Assembly: GCF_900129445.1 (NCBI RefSeq) | Contig: NZ_FQVT01000003.1 | Location: forward strand, 1-64,000 | DNA: 64,000 nucleotides | DNA from: Salegentibacter echinorum | GTDB taxonomy: Bacteria; Bacteroidota; Bacteroidia; Flavobacteriales; Flavobacteriaceae | Reading direction: 5' to 3' | In this document: positions 17,181 to 25,068 of the stretch, piece after piece | Layout of the letters: every line of letters begins with the position of its first letter | Numbering within the stretch: the first letter of the stretch is position 1 | Program-made: the position numbers and the translations under genes | The notes under the pieces: generated by a model | Database searches by the model: none | What the model was told of the DNA's origin: nothing | What the model saw: only the letters and a program-made list of their open reading frames with translations

Positions 17181-17927
17181 ATGAAATTGAGGCTAAATCC
17201 CGCATATCTTCAGAAGGAAAGTAAATTTGAAAAATTACTTTTGGACTTTCAGGATTCGGGAAAAGAGTTTGGAAATTCCCGGCGCAACGAGTTAAAAACC
17301 TTTAACCTCGATGGGGATAAACTGCTTATAAAGTCTTTTAAGGTGCCTAATTTCATCAATAAAATTGCTTATAAATATATAAGAAAATCTAAAGCGAGAC
17401 GCTCCTTTGAAAATGCCAATTATTTACAAAAGCATGACCTGGGAACCCCAACTCCTATGGCCTACGCCGAGCAAAAAGGTATTCTTTTTGGGAGGAGTTA
17501 TTATATCTGCGAAAAACTGGATTACGACTTAACCATAAGAGAACTTATTCACGATCCCAATTATCCAGATGGGGAAAACATTTTAAGGGCTTTTACCAGG
17601 TTTAGCTTTAACATGCATGAGAATCACGTAAATTTTTTAGACCATTCTCCCGGGAATTCCCTTATTGTTAAAACTAAAGAAGCTTATGAAATCTATTTGG
17701 TAGATCTTAACCGTATGGAATTTAAGGAGATGGATTTTGAGGCGCGTATGAAAAATTTTCATCGAATCACGCCTTTAAAAGAAATGGCTGCAATTATTGC
17801 CAATGAATATTCGAAATTGATTCCGCAGACAGAGACAGAGGTTTTTGAAAAATTATGGGGATATATTTGTGAATTTCAGGAAAAGGCGGCTAGAAAAAAA
17901 GAAATGAAAAAGCGTTTAGGACTTTAA
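17181..17927 (+). CDS. Kdo kinase / lipopolysaccharide kinase-like protein (second copy)
   Basis: A 248-residue paralogue of the protein at 15378-16112. The same active-site elements are present: LDHSPGNS (D154, N159) and VDLNRM (V174-M179), plus the basic KIAYKYIRKSKARRSFENA helix and the TPTPMAYAEQK segment. The catalytic loop has Gly where the first copy has Glu. It has its own candidate -7 box at 17156. It ends only 13 bases before the convergent GT2 gene. Function in phosphorylating an inner-core sugar is inferred from the family and from the surrounding glycosyltransferases. Confidence 0.85.
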   Translation: MKLRLNPAYLQKESKFEKLLLDFQDSGKEFGNSRRNELKTFNLDGDKLLIKSFKVPNFINKIAYKYIRKSKARRSFENANYLQKHDLGTPTPMAYAEQKGILFGRSYYICEKLDYDLTIRELIHDPNYPDGENILRAFTRFSFNMHENHVNFLDHSPGNSLIVKTKEAYEIYLVDLNRMEFKEMDFEARMKNFHRITPLKEMAAIIANEYSKLIPQTETEVFEKLWGYICEFQEKAARKKEMKKRLGL

Positions 17928-17940
17928 TATTATATTTTGT

Positions 17941-18954
17941 TTAATCTAGGTTTCTACGGCGCAGCCAACGATATAAAAGTTCATTGTACCTCTTGAAACT
18001 ATCGAGATAACTACGAATGTAGCCAGATTTTCCCTTACTAAAATTCCCTTTCAAAAAATATGATTTCAAAAAAGTGAGGAAAGGTTTACTTAAAAGCGCG
18101 GTTAGACTAACGGGTTTTTCAATGTCGTTCTTATAGGCTTCAGCCTTCGCTTCGTTCATTAATTTTTCAGTATAAACATCATAATCTGCGAGATTCTTGT
18201 CCTTAATTTTTTGTTTTAAAATAAGCAATCGCACATAGCGGCTTAGTACGCCGTAGCCATTCATTACGGTAGAGGTAAGGCCCGCCACACCATCCAGGAA
18301 ACCAAGCCTGAATAAATACTCGTTCAAAAACCTATAAAATGGTTTAAACATTAAAGTAAATAAACTTACTTTTTTATTTCGCTTAAATAATTGCTTCGAT
18401 TGCAAGCGGGAATATTGATTCTTCTTCTGAAAAAAATGCCACAGATTTCTGTAGGTATAATGTAGCATCTTGCCTTTAATCACTCCAATACTGCCATCAC
18501 AAACAAGCTCTTCATGAACCAGGCCTCTATATTCGCAATGTTTCCTGTTAAAAAGTCTTAGTTTTAATTTATTGCCGTTGCTGCCATAATGAATAAACCG
18601 GTTGATAAAATAATTCTTAAACAACATTTTATAAGCCTGGTGCCCCGGGTTCTTAACAGCTGCCAATATTTCATTTTTTAAGGTGTACGTAATAAACTCA
18701 TCGGCATCGAGCACTAAAATCCAATCGTGTTTTGCTTTTTCTATGGCATAATTCTTTTGGTTGGAGAAATTGTCGAATTTTCGCTGTAGGATATTACAGC
18801 CGTGTTTTTGAGCAATAGACACAGTAGCATCAGTGCTATAGGAATCTATAACCAGGATTTCATCGGCAAATTTAGAACAATGAATCGCCTGGGCTACCAG
18901 GGTTTCTTCATTATAGGTTGGGATTAAAACTGTAATGGGAGCAGCCATTCTCAT
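17941..18954 (-). CDS. Glycosyltransferase family 2, WaaE/KdtX-like
   Basis: A 337-residue GT-A glycosyltransferase. TVLIPTYNEETLVAQAI at the start and VIDSYSTDATVSIAQKHG follow the GT2 nucleotide-binding fold; WILVLDADEFIT near residue 80 carries the DxD-type metal site. The layout, with HYTYRNLWHFFQKKNQYSRLQ and a basic helical C terminus, resembles WaaE/KdtX lipopolysaccharide core transferases. Two ATGs, at 18954 and 18948, are possible starts. It is convergent with the second Kdo-kinase-like gene (13 bases) and divergent from the next GT2 across only 64 bases, where both promoters must lie. Confidence 0.9.
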   Translation of the reverse strand: MRMAAPITVLIPTYNEETLVAQAIHCSKFADEILVIDSYSTDATVSIAQKHGCNILQRKFDNFSNQKNYAIEKAKHDWILVLDADEFITYTLKNEILAAVKNPGHQAYKMLFKNYFINRFIHYGSNGNKLKLRLFNRKHCEYRGLVHEELVCDGSIGVIKGKMLHYTYRNLWHFFQKKNQYSRLQSKQLFKRNKKVSLFTLMFKPFYRFLNEYLFRLGFLDGVAGLTSTVMNGYGVLSRYVRLLILKQKIKDKNLADYDVYTEKLMNEAKAEAYKNDIEKPVSLTALLSKPFLTFLKSYFLKGNFSKGKSGYIRSYLDSFKRYNELLYRWLRRRNLD

Positions 18955-19012
18955 GTATAAAGAATTTCAAGTCGTTAAAATTAAGTATTTTTGGCTTAAA
19001 ACCAATTGATAC

Positions 19013-19840
19013 ATGGCTATTGATACTTCTGTTGTTTTGAGCACTTATAACGCTACAGAGTGGTTGGAGAAAGTGCTTTGGAGTTATACCATACAGTCTT
19101 ACAGGAACTTCGAGATTGTAATTGCAGACGATGGCTCTAAAGAACCGACCAAAAAGCTCATAGAAGATTTTAAAAAACTTACCGAAATTCCTATTCAGCA
19201 TATTTGGCATCCAGATCGCGGATTTCAGAAATCGGAAATTTTAAATAAAGCAGTAATGGCTTGTAAAAGCGACTATATTATTATGAGCGATGGCGATTGT
19301 ATAGCCCGGGAAGACTTCGTAGAAATGCACGTTAAATATCGGGAATTCGGCTATTTTTTAAGCGGCGGATATTATAAATTGCCTATGAAGCTTTCTAAAG
19401 AGATTTCTAAAGAAGATATCTTAACTGGTAAATGTTTTAACCTTAAATGGCTTAAAGAACGAGGTTTAAAATCGTCTTTTAAAAACAATAAAATTAGTGC
19501 AAAGGGTGCAAAGACCAATTTGTTGAATTTCCTTACTCCAACATCGGCCACCTGGAATGGACATAATGCTTCCGGATGGAAAAATGATATTGAAAAAGTA
19601 AATGGTTTCGATGAGCGTATGCAATATGGCGGACAGGACCGGGAGTTGGGAGAACGTTTAATGAATTTGGGAATAAAAGGAAAACAGATACGCTACACTG
19701 CCATCTGTTTGCACCTGGATCATAAAAGAGGTTATAAAAATGAAGAGTCCATTAATAAAAACAAAGCAATTAGAAAGAAAACTAAAGAAGAAAAATTGAC
19801 CAGCACCAAGTTTGGGATCAAAAAGAATTCGCCTGCATAA
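19013..19840 (+). CDS. Glycosyltransferase family 2 with GT7-like C-terminal part
   Basis: A 275-residue GT-A enzyme. SVVLSTYNATEWLEKVLWSY and EIVIADDGSKEPT form the nucleotide-sugar site; IIMSDGDCIAREDF near residue 90 gives the DxD motif. The segment GWKNDIEKVNGFDERMQYGGQDRELGERLMNLG resembles the galactosyltransferase C-terminal domain found in chondroitin-synthase-like GT2 proteins. It probably builds lipopolysaccharide or surface glycan. Its last 23 bases overlap the 3' end of the convergent GT9 gene, so the two stop codons lie inside one another's coding sequence. Confidence 0.9.
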   Translation: MAIDTSVVLSTYNATEWLEKVLWSYTIQSYRNFEIVIADDGSKEPTKKLIEDFKKLTEIPIQHIWHPDRGFQKSEILNKAVMACKSDYIIMSDGDCIAREDFVEMHVKYREFGYFLSGGYYKLPMKLSKEISKEDILTGKCFNLKWLKERGLKSSFKNNKISAKGAKTNLLNFLTPTSATWNGHNASGWKNDIEKVNGFDERMQYGGQDRELGERLMNLGIKGKQIRYTAICLHLDHKRGYKNEESINKNKAIRKKTKEEKLTSTKFGIKKNSPA

Positions 19841-20870
19841 AGGCTTGCAGCTCTTTGATAATATAAGCTGGTTTTAACTCCTGGTACAGGCTTTTACGCT
19901 CTAAATAAAGTTGTTTTTTGCTTTTCTCTATAAAAAGCTCTGGTTTAATGTCTTTTAGATGAATTGATTTATTTTGCGGTTCATTCTCAAAAGTACCCCA
20001 GGAAGACTTGGGGATAAAAGGAGAAAAAATAGTAAAAGTGGGTTTATTAAAGGCTTTAGCGATATGTACACTTCCACCTTCATTAGCGATTATTGCGTCA
20101 CAGTGATAAGCTAATTTTATAAAATTACGCAAATCTTCTTCAAATATGTGCGGGTAAATTTTATTTGAAGGAATTACACTTTTTAGGATCTCCTGCACTA
20201 ATTGACGTTGGGAGGGCAAATAGTTAAAAATAATATTTACATTGTAATTTTTGGTTAAAAAATTAATGACAGCTATCGTATAAGAAACTGGCATGGATTT
20301 ATTTAGTGTACTTCCCAGAATTCCAAACATGATTGTTTTCCTATTTGGATTCACAGAATTTAAAGATTCTTTACCCGCTTTAATTTCTTCGGAAGTAAGG
20401 TATAATTCGGGTTTTACTTCAAAATTAAAATTAGGCGCTAAAACTTTAAGTAGATTTAACCGCTCATCCAAAGCTTTTCCATAAACTGAAAGATCTTTCT
20501 TAGAAAATAAAACCTGATGGGTGTAGGCACCGGGAAGCGTATTTTTTTTATAGCTTATTCGTTGTTTTGCACCACTGCATAAACTTAAAAACTGGCTCCC
20601 AAGTTTTGCATAGGGATCAATAATTAGATCGAACTTTTGAACTTTTATAGAATAGGCAATTTTTAAAAGACTACCGGGATGCTGTAATTTTTTTTCTTCT
20701 ATAGCAATCAACTTGTCCACATGAGGGTTGTTTTTAAGCACAGGTGCCGCATGTTTATTACAGAGAAAAAATACAACTGAACTTGGATACAGCTTCTTAA
20801 GGTTTTTGGGAATTATTGAAGCCAGTAGTACATCCCCAATCATTTTTTGCTGTATTATGAGTATTTTCAT
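19818..20870 (-). CDS. Glycosyltransferase family 9, heptosyltransferase-like
   Basis: A 350-residue GT-B enzyme of the heptosyltransferase family. MKILIIQQKMIGDVLLASIIPKNLKKLYP is the typical N terminus (the family has RxxxIGDxxxxxP), and DAIIANEGGSVHIAKAFNKPTFTIFSPF near residue 265 is the donor-site signature NxGGxxHIA. Members add heptose or other sugars to the lipopolysaccharide inner core at the cytoplasmic face. The C terminus overlaps the convergent GT2 gene by 23 bases (stop at 19818-19820). Which sugar it uses is not known: many Flavobacteriia lack heptose in their core. Confidence 0.9.
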   Translation of the reverse strand: MKILIIQQKMIGDVLLASIIPKNLKKLYPSSVVFFLCNKHAAPVLKNNPHVDKLIAIEEKKLQHPGSLLKIAYSIKVQKFDLIIDPYAKLGSQFLSLCSGAKQRISYKKNTLPGAYTHQVLFSKKDLSVYGKALDERLNLLKVLAPNFNFEVKPELYLTSEEIKAGKESLNSVNPNRKTIMFGILGSTLNKSMPVSYTIAVINFLTKNYNVNIIFNYLPSQRQLVQEILKSVIPSNKIYPHIFEEDLRNFIKLAYHCDAIIANEGGSVHIAKAFNKPTFTIFSPFIPKSSWGTFENEPQNKSIHLKDIKPELFIEKSKKQLYLERKSLYQELKPAYIIKELQAFMQANSF

Positions 20871-21265
20871 AGGCTTCTCATGGTGGCTCTTAATAAGAGG
20901 GGATTATGAATTTGGTATTGGAAGGAACAGGAATCGTTCTTCTCACAGCGAATTTTTGAAACATAATTTTGTGGTTTGTTAGACATCTTGGCCAGAAATC
21001 TGCCAGAAAATGTTTTGAGTCTATATTTTGTTAAACTCCTATTTTCAGTTTTTCCAGAGGCTTCAAGTTTTATAAACTTTATTGTAATTTTCACACAATA
21101 ATTCTTATACTATTTTTTAATATAAGCTTTTGAACAGCTTTCTCAAATTTACATAATTATTATTTAAATAGACTTTTCTGCAGTTCTCTTGAAAATGGAA
21201 AGCGGATTTTGAAAAATAGCCGAATTAGTCTTTATCCTTTTAACTTAATCTATGTTAGGACATTA
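20871..21265. other. AT-rich spacer, no gene recognised
   Basis: About 400 bases upstream of the GT9 gene and downstream of dapD. A 75-codon minus-strand frame exists but has biased, repeat-free composition without any family resemblance, and it was not accepted as a gene. No clear regulatory element beyond the dapD terminator was found. Confidence 0.4.
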
Positions 21266-21304
21266 GAAAAAGAAAAAATGAAGGGAGAATTTATGTTCTC
21301 CCTT
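21266..21304 (-). terminator. Intrinsic terminator of dapD
   Basis: GAAGGGAGAA (21279-21288) and TTCTCCCTTC (21295-21304) form a perfect 10-base stem with a 6-base loop. Read on the minus strand it is followed by a run of Ts broken by single Cs, 39 bases past the dapD stop. Confidence 0.8.
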
Positions 21305-21342
21305 CGATATCTTTCCCCAATATGAATCGAGATACTACAGCG

Positions 21343-22158
21343 TTATACCGCTACATCATATTCCCTTAAAGCATCGTTTAGCGAGGTCTTTTTATTAGTA
21401 CTTTCTTTACGTTTACCAATAATTAATGCACAGGGTACATTATATTCGCCGGCTGGAAATTTCTTAGTGTAACTTCCTGGAATCACTACAGATCTGGAAG
21501 GTACAATGCCTTTCATTTCTTTGGGTTCATCTCCGGTTACATCTATAATTTTTGTAGAGGCAGTAAGTACTACGTTAGCGCCTAAAACTGCTTCTTTTTC
21601 AACTTTTACGCCTTCAACTACAATACTCCTGGAACCCAAAAATGCATTATCTTCAATAATCACGGGAGAAGCCTGTAATGGTTCTAGAACGCCACCAATA
21701 CCAACACCTCCGCTTAGGTGCACATTTTTACCTATTTGCGCGCAGCTACCAACGGTAGCCCAGGTATCTACCATTGTACCTTCTTCTACATAGGCCCCAA
21801 TGTTTACGTAACTAGGCATCATGATTACCCCGCTGGATATATAGGCGCCATGTCTTGCAACAGCACTGGGAACCACGCGAATTCCTTTTTCCTTATAACC
21901 TTTTTTCAACGGTATTTTATCGTGGTACTCAAAAATACCGGCTTCCAGGGTTTCCATTTGCTGAATGGGGAAATAAAGTACCACCCCTTTTTTAACCCAT
22001 TCGTTTACCTGCCAGCCGTTTTCGGTAGGCTCTGCCGTCCTTAGTTTTCCCTCGTCCAGAAGAGAAACAACCTCTCTAATGGCTTTGATGGTTTCTGTTT
22101 CTTTTAATAAATCCCGGTTTTCCCAGGCTTCATTGATCTTAGCTTCTAAATGGTCCAT
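21343..22158 (-). CDS. dapD: Tetrahydrodipicolinate N-succinyltransferase DapD
   Basis: The succinylase-route enzyme of lysine and meso-diaminopimelate synthesis, transferring succinyl from succinyl-CoA to tetrahydrodipicolinate in the cytoplasm. The 271-residue length is exact for the family. The N terminus (AKINEAWENRDLLK) is the helical domain; residues about 105-230 form a left-handed beta helix from imperfect hexapeptide repeats (GAYISSGVIMMPSYVNIGAY, VGSCAQIGKNVHLSGGVGIGG). The C terminus (PCALIIGKRKESTN) closes the CoA site. It is divergent from ruvX, has its own -7 box at 22175-22182 and a strong terminator. Confidence 0.97.
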   Translation of the reverse strand: MDHLEAKINEAWENRDLLKETETIKAIREVVSLLDEGKLRTAEPTENGWQVNEWVKKGVVLYFPIQQMETLEAGIFEYHDKIPLKKGYKEKGIRVVPSAVARHGAYISSGVIMMPSYVNIGAYVEEGTMVDTWATVGSCAQIGKNVHLSGGVGIGGVLEPLQASPVIIEDNAFLGSRSIVVEGVKVEKEAVLGANVVLTASTKIIDVTGDEPKEMKGIVPSRSVVIPGSYTKKFPAGEYNVPCALIIGKRKESTNKKTSLNDALREYDVAV

Positions 22159-22174
22159 TACTATCTGTTTTTAG

Positions 22175-22182
22175 CAAATATA
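22175..22182 (-). promoter_or_regulatory. Candidate -7 box of dapD
   Basis: Read on the minus strand, TATATTTG followed by C fits TAnnTTTG and lies 17 bases upstream of the dapD ATG. No good TTG -33 element was found at the usual distance. Confidence 0.5.
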
Positions 22183-22405
22183 ATAGCTTAGCACTACATG
22201 GCATCTGTAAATGCCGCTTCTTTTTGAGTGTTGAAATTAGCGGTTTTAAAAAAGTTAAACGCATTTTGAGATATTCATTTTTCTTTTTGCTTTTTGAAGC
22301 TGAAATTATAATTTTCTTCTCAGTTTTTAAGAAAATAGCATTCTAACCGGGGAAATTTACTTTTATGGTTTTTCCTGAATTTTAGTGATAAAGCAATATA
22401 AATCT

Positions 22406-22413
22406 TACCTTTG
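22406..22413 (+). promoter_or_regulatory. Candidate -7 box of ruvX
   Basis: TACCTTTG followed by C matches TAnnTTTG and lies 15 bases upstream of the ATG at 22428, giving a very short leader. An upstream TTTT at about 22380 is the only -33 candidate. Confidence 0.5.
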
Positions 22414-22427
22414 CAAAAATTTTGAAC

Positions 22428-22835
22428 ATGGCACGTATTATGGCATTAGATTTTGGTACTAAACGCACCGGAATTGCCATTACAGACGAACTCCAAATGA
22501 TTGCCTCGGGCCTTACTACCGTGAAAACTGCTGAATTAATGGATTTCTTGAAAAAGTATTTCCATGATGAAAATGTAGAACTCGTGGTAGTGGGAGAGCC
22601 GAAGCAAAAAGACGAATCGGCTTCCGAAAGCGAAGTGTATATTAAGGAGTTTTTAAAAGCTTTCGCTAAAAAATTTCCTGAAATGCCGGTGAAAAGAGAA
22701 GATGAAAGATTCACCTCCAAAATGGCTTTTCAGTCTATGATAGACAGTGGACTCAAAAAGAAGAAACGCAAAAACAAAGCGCTCGTAGATGAAATTAGCG
22801 CTACCCTTATTTTGCAATCTTATTTATATAAGTAA
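22428..22835 (+). CDS. ruvX: RuvX/YqgF family: Holliday junction resolvase-like, pre-16S rRNA nuclease
   Basis: A 135-residue RNase H-fold protein. In Escherichia coli the family member YqgF trims pre-16S rRNA, and Holliday junction resolution has been reported for other members. MALDFGTKRTGIAITDE carries the first catalytic aspartate, VVVGEPKQKDESASE the central strand with the glutamate region, and DERFTSKMAFQSM the third acidic site; ALVDEISATLILQSYL is the final helix. ATG 22428 is preferred over the TTG two codons upstream because relatives start MARI. A promoter box at 22406 supports this start. It lies 246 bases upstream of def; many Bacteroidota keep the two genes adjacent. Confidence 0.93.
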   Translation: MARIMALDFGTKRTGIAITDELQMIASGLTTVKTAELMDFLKKYFHDENVELVVVGEPKQKDESASESEVYIKEFLKAFAKKFPEMPVKREDERFTSKMAFQSMIDSGLKKKKRKNKALVDEISATLILQSYLYK

Positions 22836-23081
22836 GGTTTTGAATCTATAGTGTAGAATGAATAGTGAATAATGTATAGTGTATAATGAAGATGGTATAC
22901 TGTAAAATGTTTATTGAAAATTAAATGGTTGTGACTATAATTTTACATTCATTGAACGAAACCAGAAAGTTTATTTTATTGAATTTTTAAATATTCGAAG
23001 TATCAATGTTGAAACTTATTTTTTAAAAGTACATTATACAATATTTAAAATACAACATACAATTCAAATAGTCAATTAAAT

Positions 23082-23672
23082 ATGATATTACCCATTGTAG
23101 CTTACGGGGATCCAGTTTTACGAAAAAAATGTAAAGAGATTCCAGAGGATTATCCAAAATTAGATGAATTAATAGAAAACATGTGGGAAACCATGTACAA
23201 TGCTTTTGGAGTTGGTCTCGCCGCTCCGCAAGTAGGGCGCCCTATTCGTATGTTTCTTGTTGACTCGAGTCCGTTTGCTGAAGATGAAGAATTAGAATTA
23301 CAGGAAAGGGAAGAGCTTAAAAAATTAAAGAAGGTTTTTATCAATCCTACAATTGTTGAAGAAGAAGGTGATGAATGGGCTTTTAATGAAGGTTGTTTAA
23401 GTATTCCTGAAATTAGGGAAGATGTATTTAGAAAACCCAGCATTACTATAGAATATCAAGATGAGAATTTTGAGCATCACAGAGAGACTTATGCAGGTTT
23501 ATCTGCCAGGGTGATTCAACATGAATATGACCATATTGAAGGGGTCTTATTTACCGATAAACTTTCCAGTTTAAAAAAGCGTTTGCTTAAAGGAAAACTT
23601 GCCGGGATTTCTAAAGGAAAAATTAATATTGAATATAAAATGCGTTTTCCTGATATGAAAAAAGGACGTTAA
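23082..23672 (+). CDS. def: Peptide deformylase
   Basis: Removes the N-formyl group from nascent proteins at the ribosome exit, using a divalent metal. All three family motifs are present: GVGLAAPQVG near residue 43, EGCLSIP with the metal ligand C105, and QHEYDHIEG with H147, catalytic E148 and H151. The 196 residues fit the Bacteroidota type, with an insert rich in Glu and Leu between motifs 1 and 2 and a basic C-terminal tail. The 246-base spacer before it has TATAGTGTATAATG-like degenerate tandem text. A weak hairpin with eight Ts ends the gene at 23776-23800. Confidence 0.97.
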   Translation: MILPIVAYGDPVLRKKCKEIPEDYPKLDELIENMWETMYNAFGVGLAAPQVGRPIRMFLVDSSPFAEDEELELQEREELKKLKKVFINPTIVEEEGDEWAFNEGCLSIPEIREDVFRKPSITIEYQDENFEHHRETYAGLSARVIQHEYDHIEGVLFTDKLSSLKKRLLKGKLAGISKGKINIEYKMRFPDMKKGR

Positions 23673-23775
23673 TCACTTTGATATTTAATTCTCACAGTTG
23701 ATATTTGTCAGCCAAATAAAATAGCGCGGCCAGAACGCAAAAACATTCAGAAAACATATAAAACTTGCAAAGAAG

Positions 23776-23800
23776 CCTAAAGGAAGATTAGGTTTTTTTT
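23776..23800 (+). terminator. Weak hairpin with T-run after def
   Basis: CCTAA (23776-23780) and TTAGG (23788-23792) pair around a 7-base loop and are followed directly by eight Ts. The stem is short, but position and T-run fit an intrinsic terminator of def. Confidence 0.5.
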
Positions 23801-23837
23801 AAACAGGAAAACCTTACTAAGGATTTAAAGAAAAATT

Positions 23838-24272
23838 ATGGGATTAGATAAAATATTGGCAATTTCGGGAAAACCCGGACTTTATGAATTAGCGGCGCAA
23901 AGTCGCGGGGGATTTATTGTAAAATCCATTCCAGATGGGAAGAAAATGGCAGTAAATATTCGTCATAACGTAAGTTTATTGAGCGAAATTGCGATCTATA
24001 CTTATACCGAAGAAGTGCCACTTGCCGAAATATTCGAAAAAATTAAAGAAAAAGAAGATGGCGGCGAAGCCATAAATCATAAATCTTCTAAAGCAGAATT
24101 GGAAAAATATTTTGCTGAAATTCTTCCAGATTATGACGAAGACCGGGTTTATGCCAGTGATTTGAAGAAAATATTTCAATGGTATAACTTATTGATAAAA
24201 AACGGAATCACAGACTTCGCAATCAATGACGAAGAAAAAGATACTGAAGATAAAACGGGCGAGGAAGAATAG
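23838..24272 (+). CDS. DUF5606 family protein
   Basis: Function unknown. The 144-residue protein starts MGLDKILAISGKPGLYELAAQSRGGFIVKSIPDGKKM, the hallmark of the DUF5606 family found widely in Bacteroidota next to def and ruvX. The first ~60 residues look like a small beta barrel; the rest is an acidic helical region ending in EEKDTEDKTGEEE. No signal or membrane segment is present, so it is cytoplasmic. Its constant neighbourhood with the deformylase gene suggests a role near translation or nascent-chain handling, but this is inference. It ends just before the bidirectional hairpin at 24303-24343. Confidence 0.85.
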   Translation: MGLDKILAISGKPGLYELAAQSRGGFIVKSIPDGKKMAVNIRHNVSLLSEIAIYTYTEEVPLAEIFEKIKEKEDGGEAINHKSSKAELEKYFAEILPDYDEDRVYASDLKKIFQWYNLLIKNGITDFAINDEEKDTEDKTGEEE

Positions 24273-24302
24273 CTTATTTAGACCGCTGCATTAGAAAGAA
24301 AT

Positions 24303-24343
24303 AAAAAAAGCCACGAATACTAATAGTGTTCGTGGCTTTTTTT
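24303..24343. terminator. Bidirectional hairpin terminator built from a GCCACGAA palindrome
   Basis: Seven As, the arm GCCACGAATAC (24310-24320), a 5-base loop, the arm GTGTTCGTGGC (24326-24336, one mismatch) and seven Ts. It can end transcripts from both sides: the DUF5606 gene (+) and the FMN/DUF7935 unit (-). The arm is the same GCCACGAAT sequence that encloses the GxxExxY gene at 12.7-13.2 kb. Confidence 0.8.
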
Positions 24344-24534
24344 ATCGGTAAAATAGGATTATCTAAAATAAACTACCCGTTAGGTAAAATTAATTTTTAA
24401 TTGAAGATAAGAGTTGTAGTTTAATCAAGTTATTACTGCTGGAATGAGCTGTTCATTTCGACGTAAGAGGAATCTATTTTGTTTTTTTATTCCGTAAGGC
24501 TTATGATGAAAGATTCTGTATGACAAACTAAGAT

Positions 24535-24552
24535 ATAGCCAAGGGGTTAAAT
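24535..24552 (+). repeat. Fragment of the CTCGAA dispersed repeat family
   Basis: ATAGCCAAGGGGTTAAAT is identical over 18 bases to 15065-15082 in repeat copy a. Here it overlaps the stop codon region of the minus-strand gene at 24547, so the end of that protein may have been set by the repeat. Confidence 0.55.
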
Positions 24553-25068
24553 AAACTGCTTTACTTCGGTTTTTAGATAAGCAATAGCGACATCAGTAGG
24601 AGATTCTTTCTCTACCAATTTTTTTAAAATTACTTCCCTTAATTTATCGGCAGTATCAATCTCTTCTTGCTGGTTGGTTTTTCTAATGAGTGCTATAGTT
24701 GCATTTTTAGATGTTTTTATATAATTCCACGATTCAGGAGAGAGATATATTTGTTGCGCTAAATTATGCTCAAACTCCTGTTCAATAGCATAAATTAAAG
24801 CGCGTTCATAAGCTTCCTTATCTTCAGAATTTGGCTTAATCCTAAATAATAGTTTTCCCGGGGAAATACGCTCCAAAAAAAGGGTTAAACGCTCATAGGC
24901 CTGCAGCTTCAATGGAAGTGCGGTATTTTGGTTTTCCTTATGTAATAAAAATCGTCTTCGCGCTTCTTCGTTTTTATGAAATGATCTAAAAAAATAAAAA
25001 GCAACTCCGCCAACTATTAGTGCCGGCAGAACAGCCAATAAAATTTGTGAAAGCTCTATTTGATTCAT
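24547..25068 (-). CDS. Membrane-anchored protein of unknown function, DUF7935-like
   Basis: Function unknown. The 173-residue product has one N-terminal membrane segment (ILLAVLPALIVGGVAFYFF, about residues 9-27) and a long charged helical domain facing the cytoplasm or periplasm. From memory it resembles the DUF7935 family of Flavobacteriia; this is a tentative name. Its start overlaps the stop of the FMN-binding glutamate-synthase-like gene by four bases (ATGA), so the two are co-translated and probably work together at the membrane, since the partner also begins with a membrane helix. The 3' end abuts a dispersed repeat fragment. Confidence 0.7.
   Translation of the reverse strand: MNQIELSQILLAVLPALIVGGVAFYFFRSFHKNEEARRRFLLHKENQNTALPLKLQAYERLTLFLERISPGKLLFRIKPNSEDKEAYERALIYAIEQEFEHNLAQQIYLSPESWNYIKTSKNATIALIRKTNQQEEIDTADKLREVILKKLVEKESPTDVAIAYLKTEVKQFI

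Noticed and set aside
20867-21094. 75-codon minus-strand frame upstream of the GT9 gene
   Set aside because: No family resemblance, odd composition, and overlap with the start of the GT9 gene; it is taken as a chance frame in a spacer.
22840-22910. ATAGTGTATAATG-like degenerate tandem text between ruvX and def
   Set aside because: It is suggestive of a simple repeat, but the units are too diverged to define and no function or boundary can be given.
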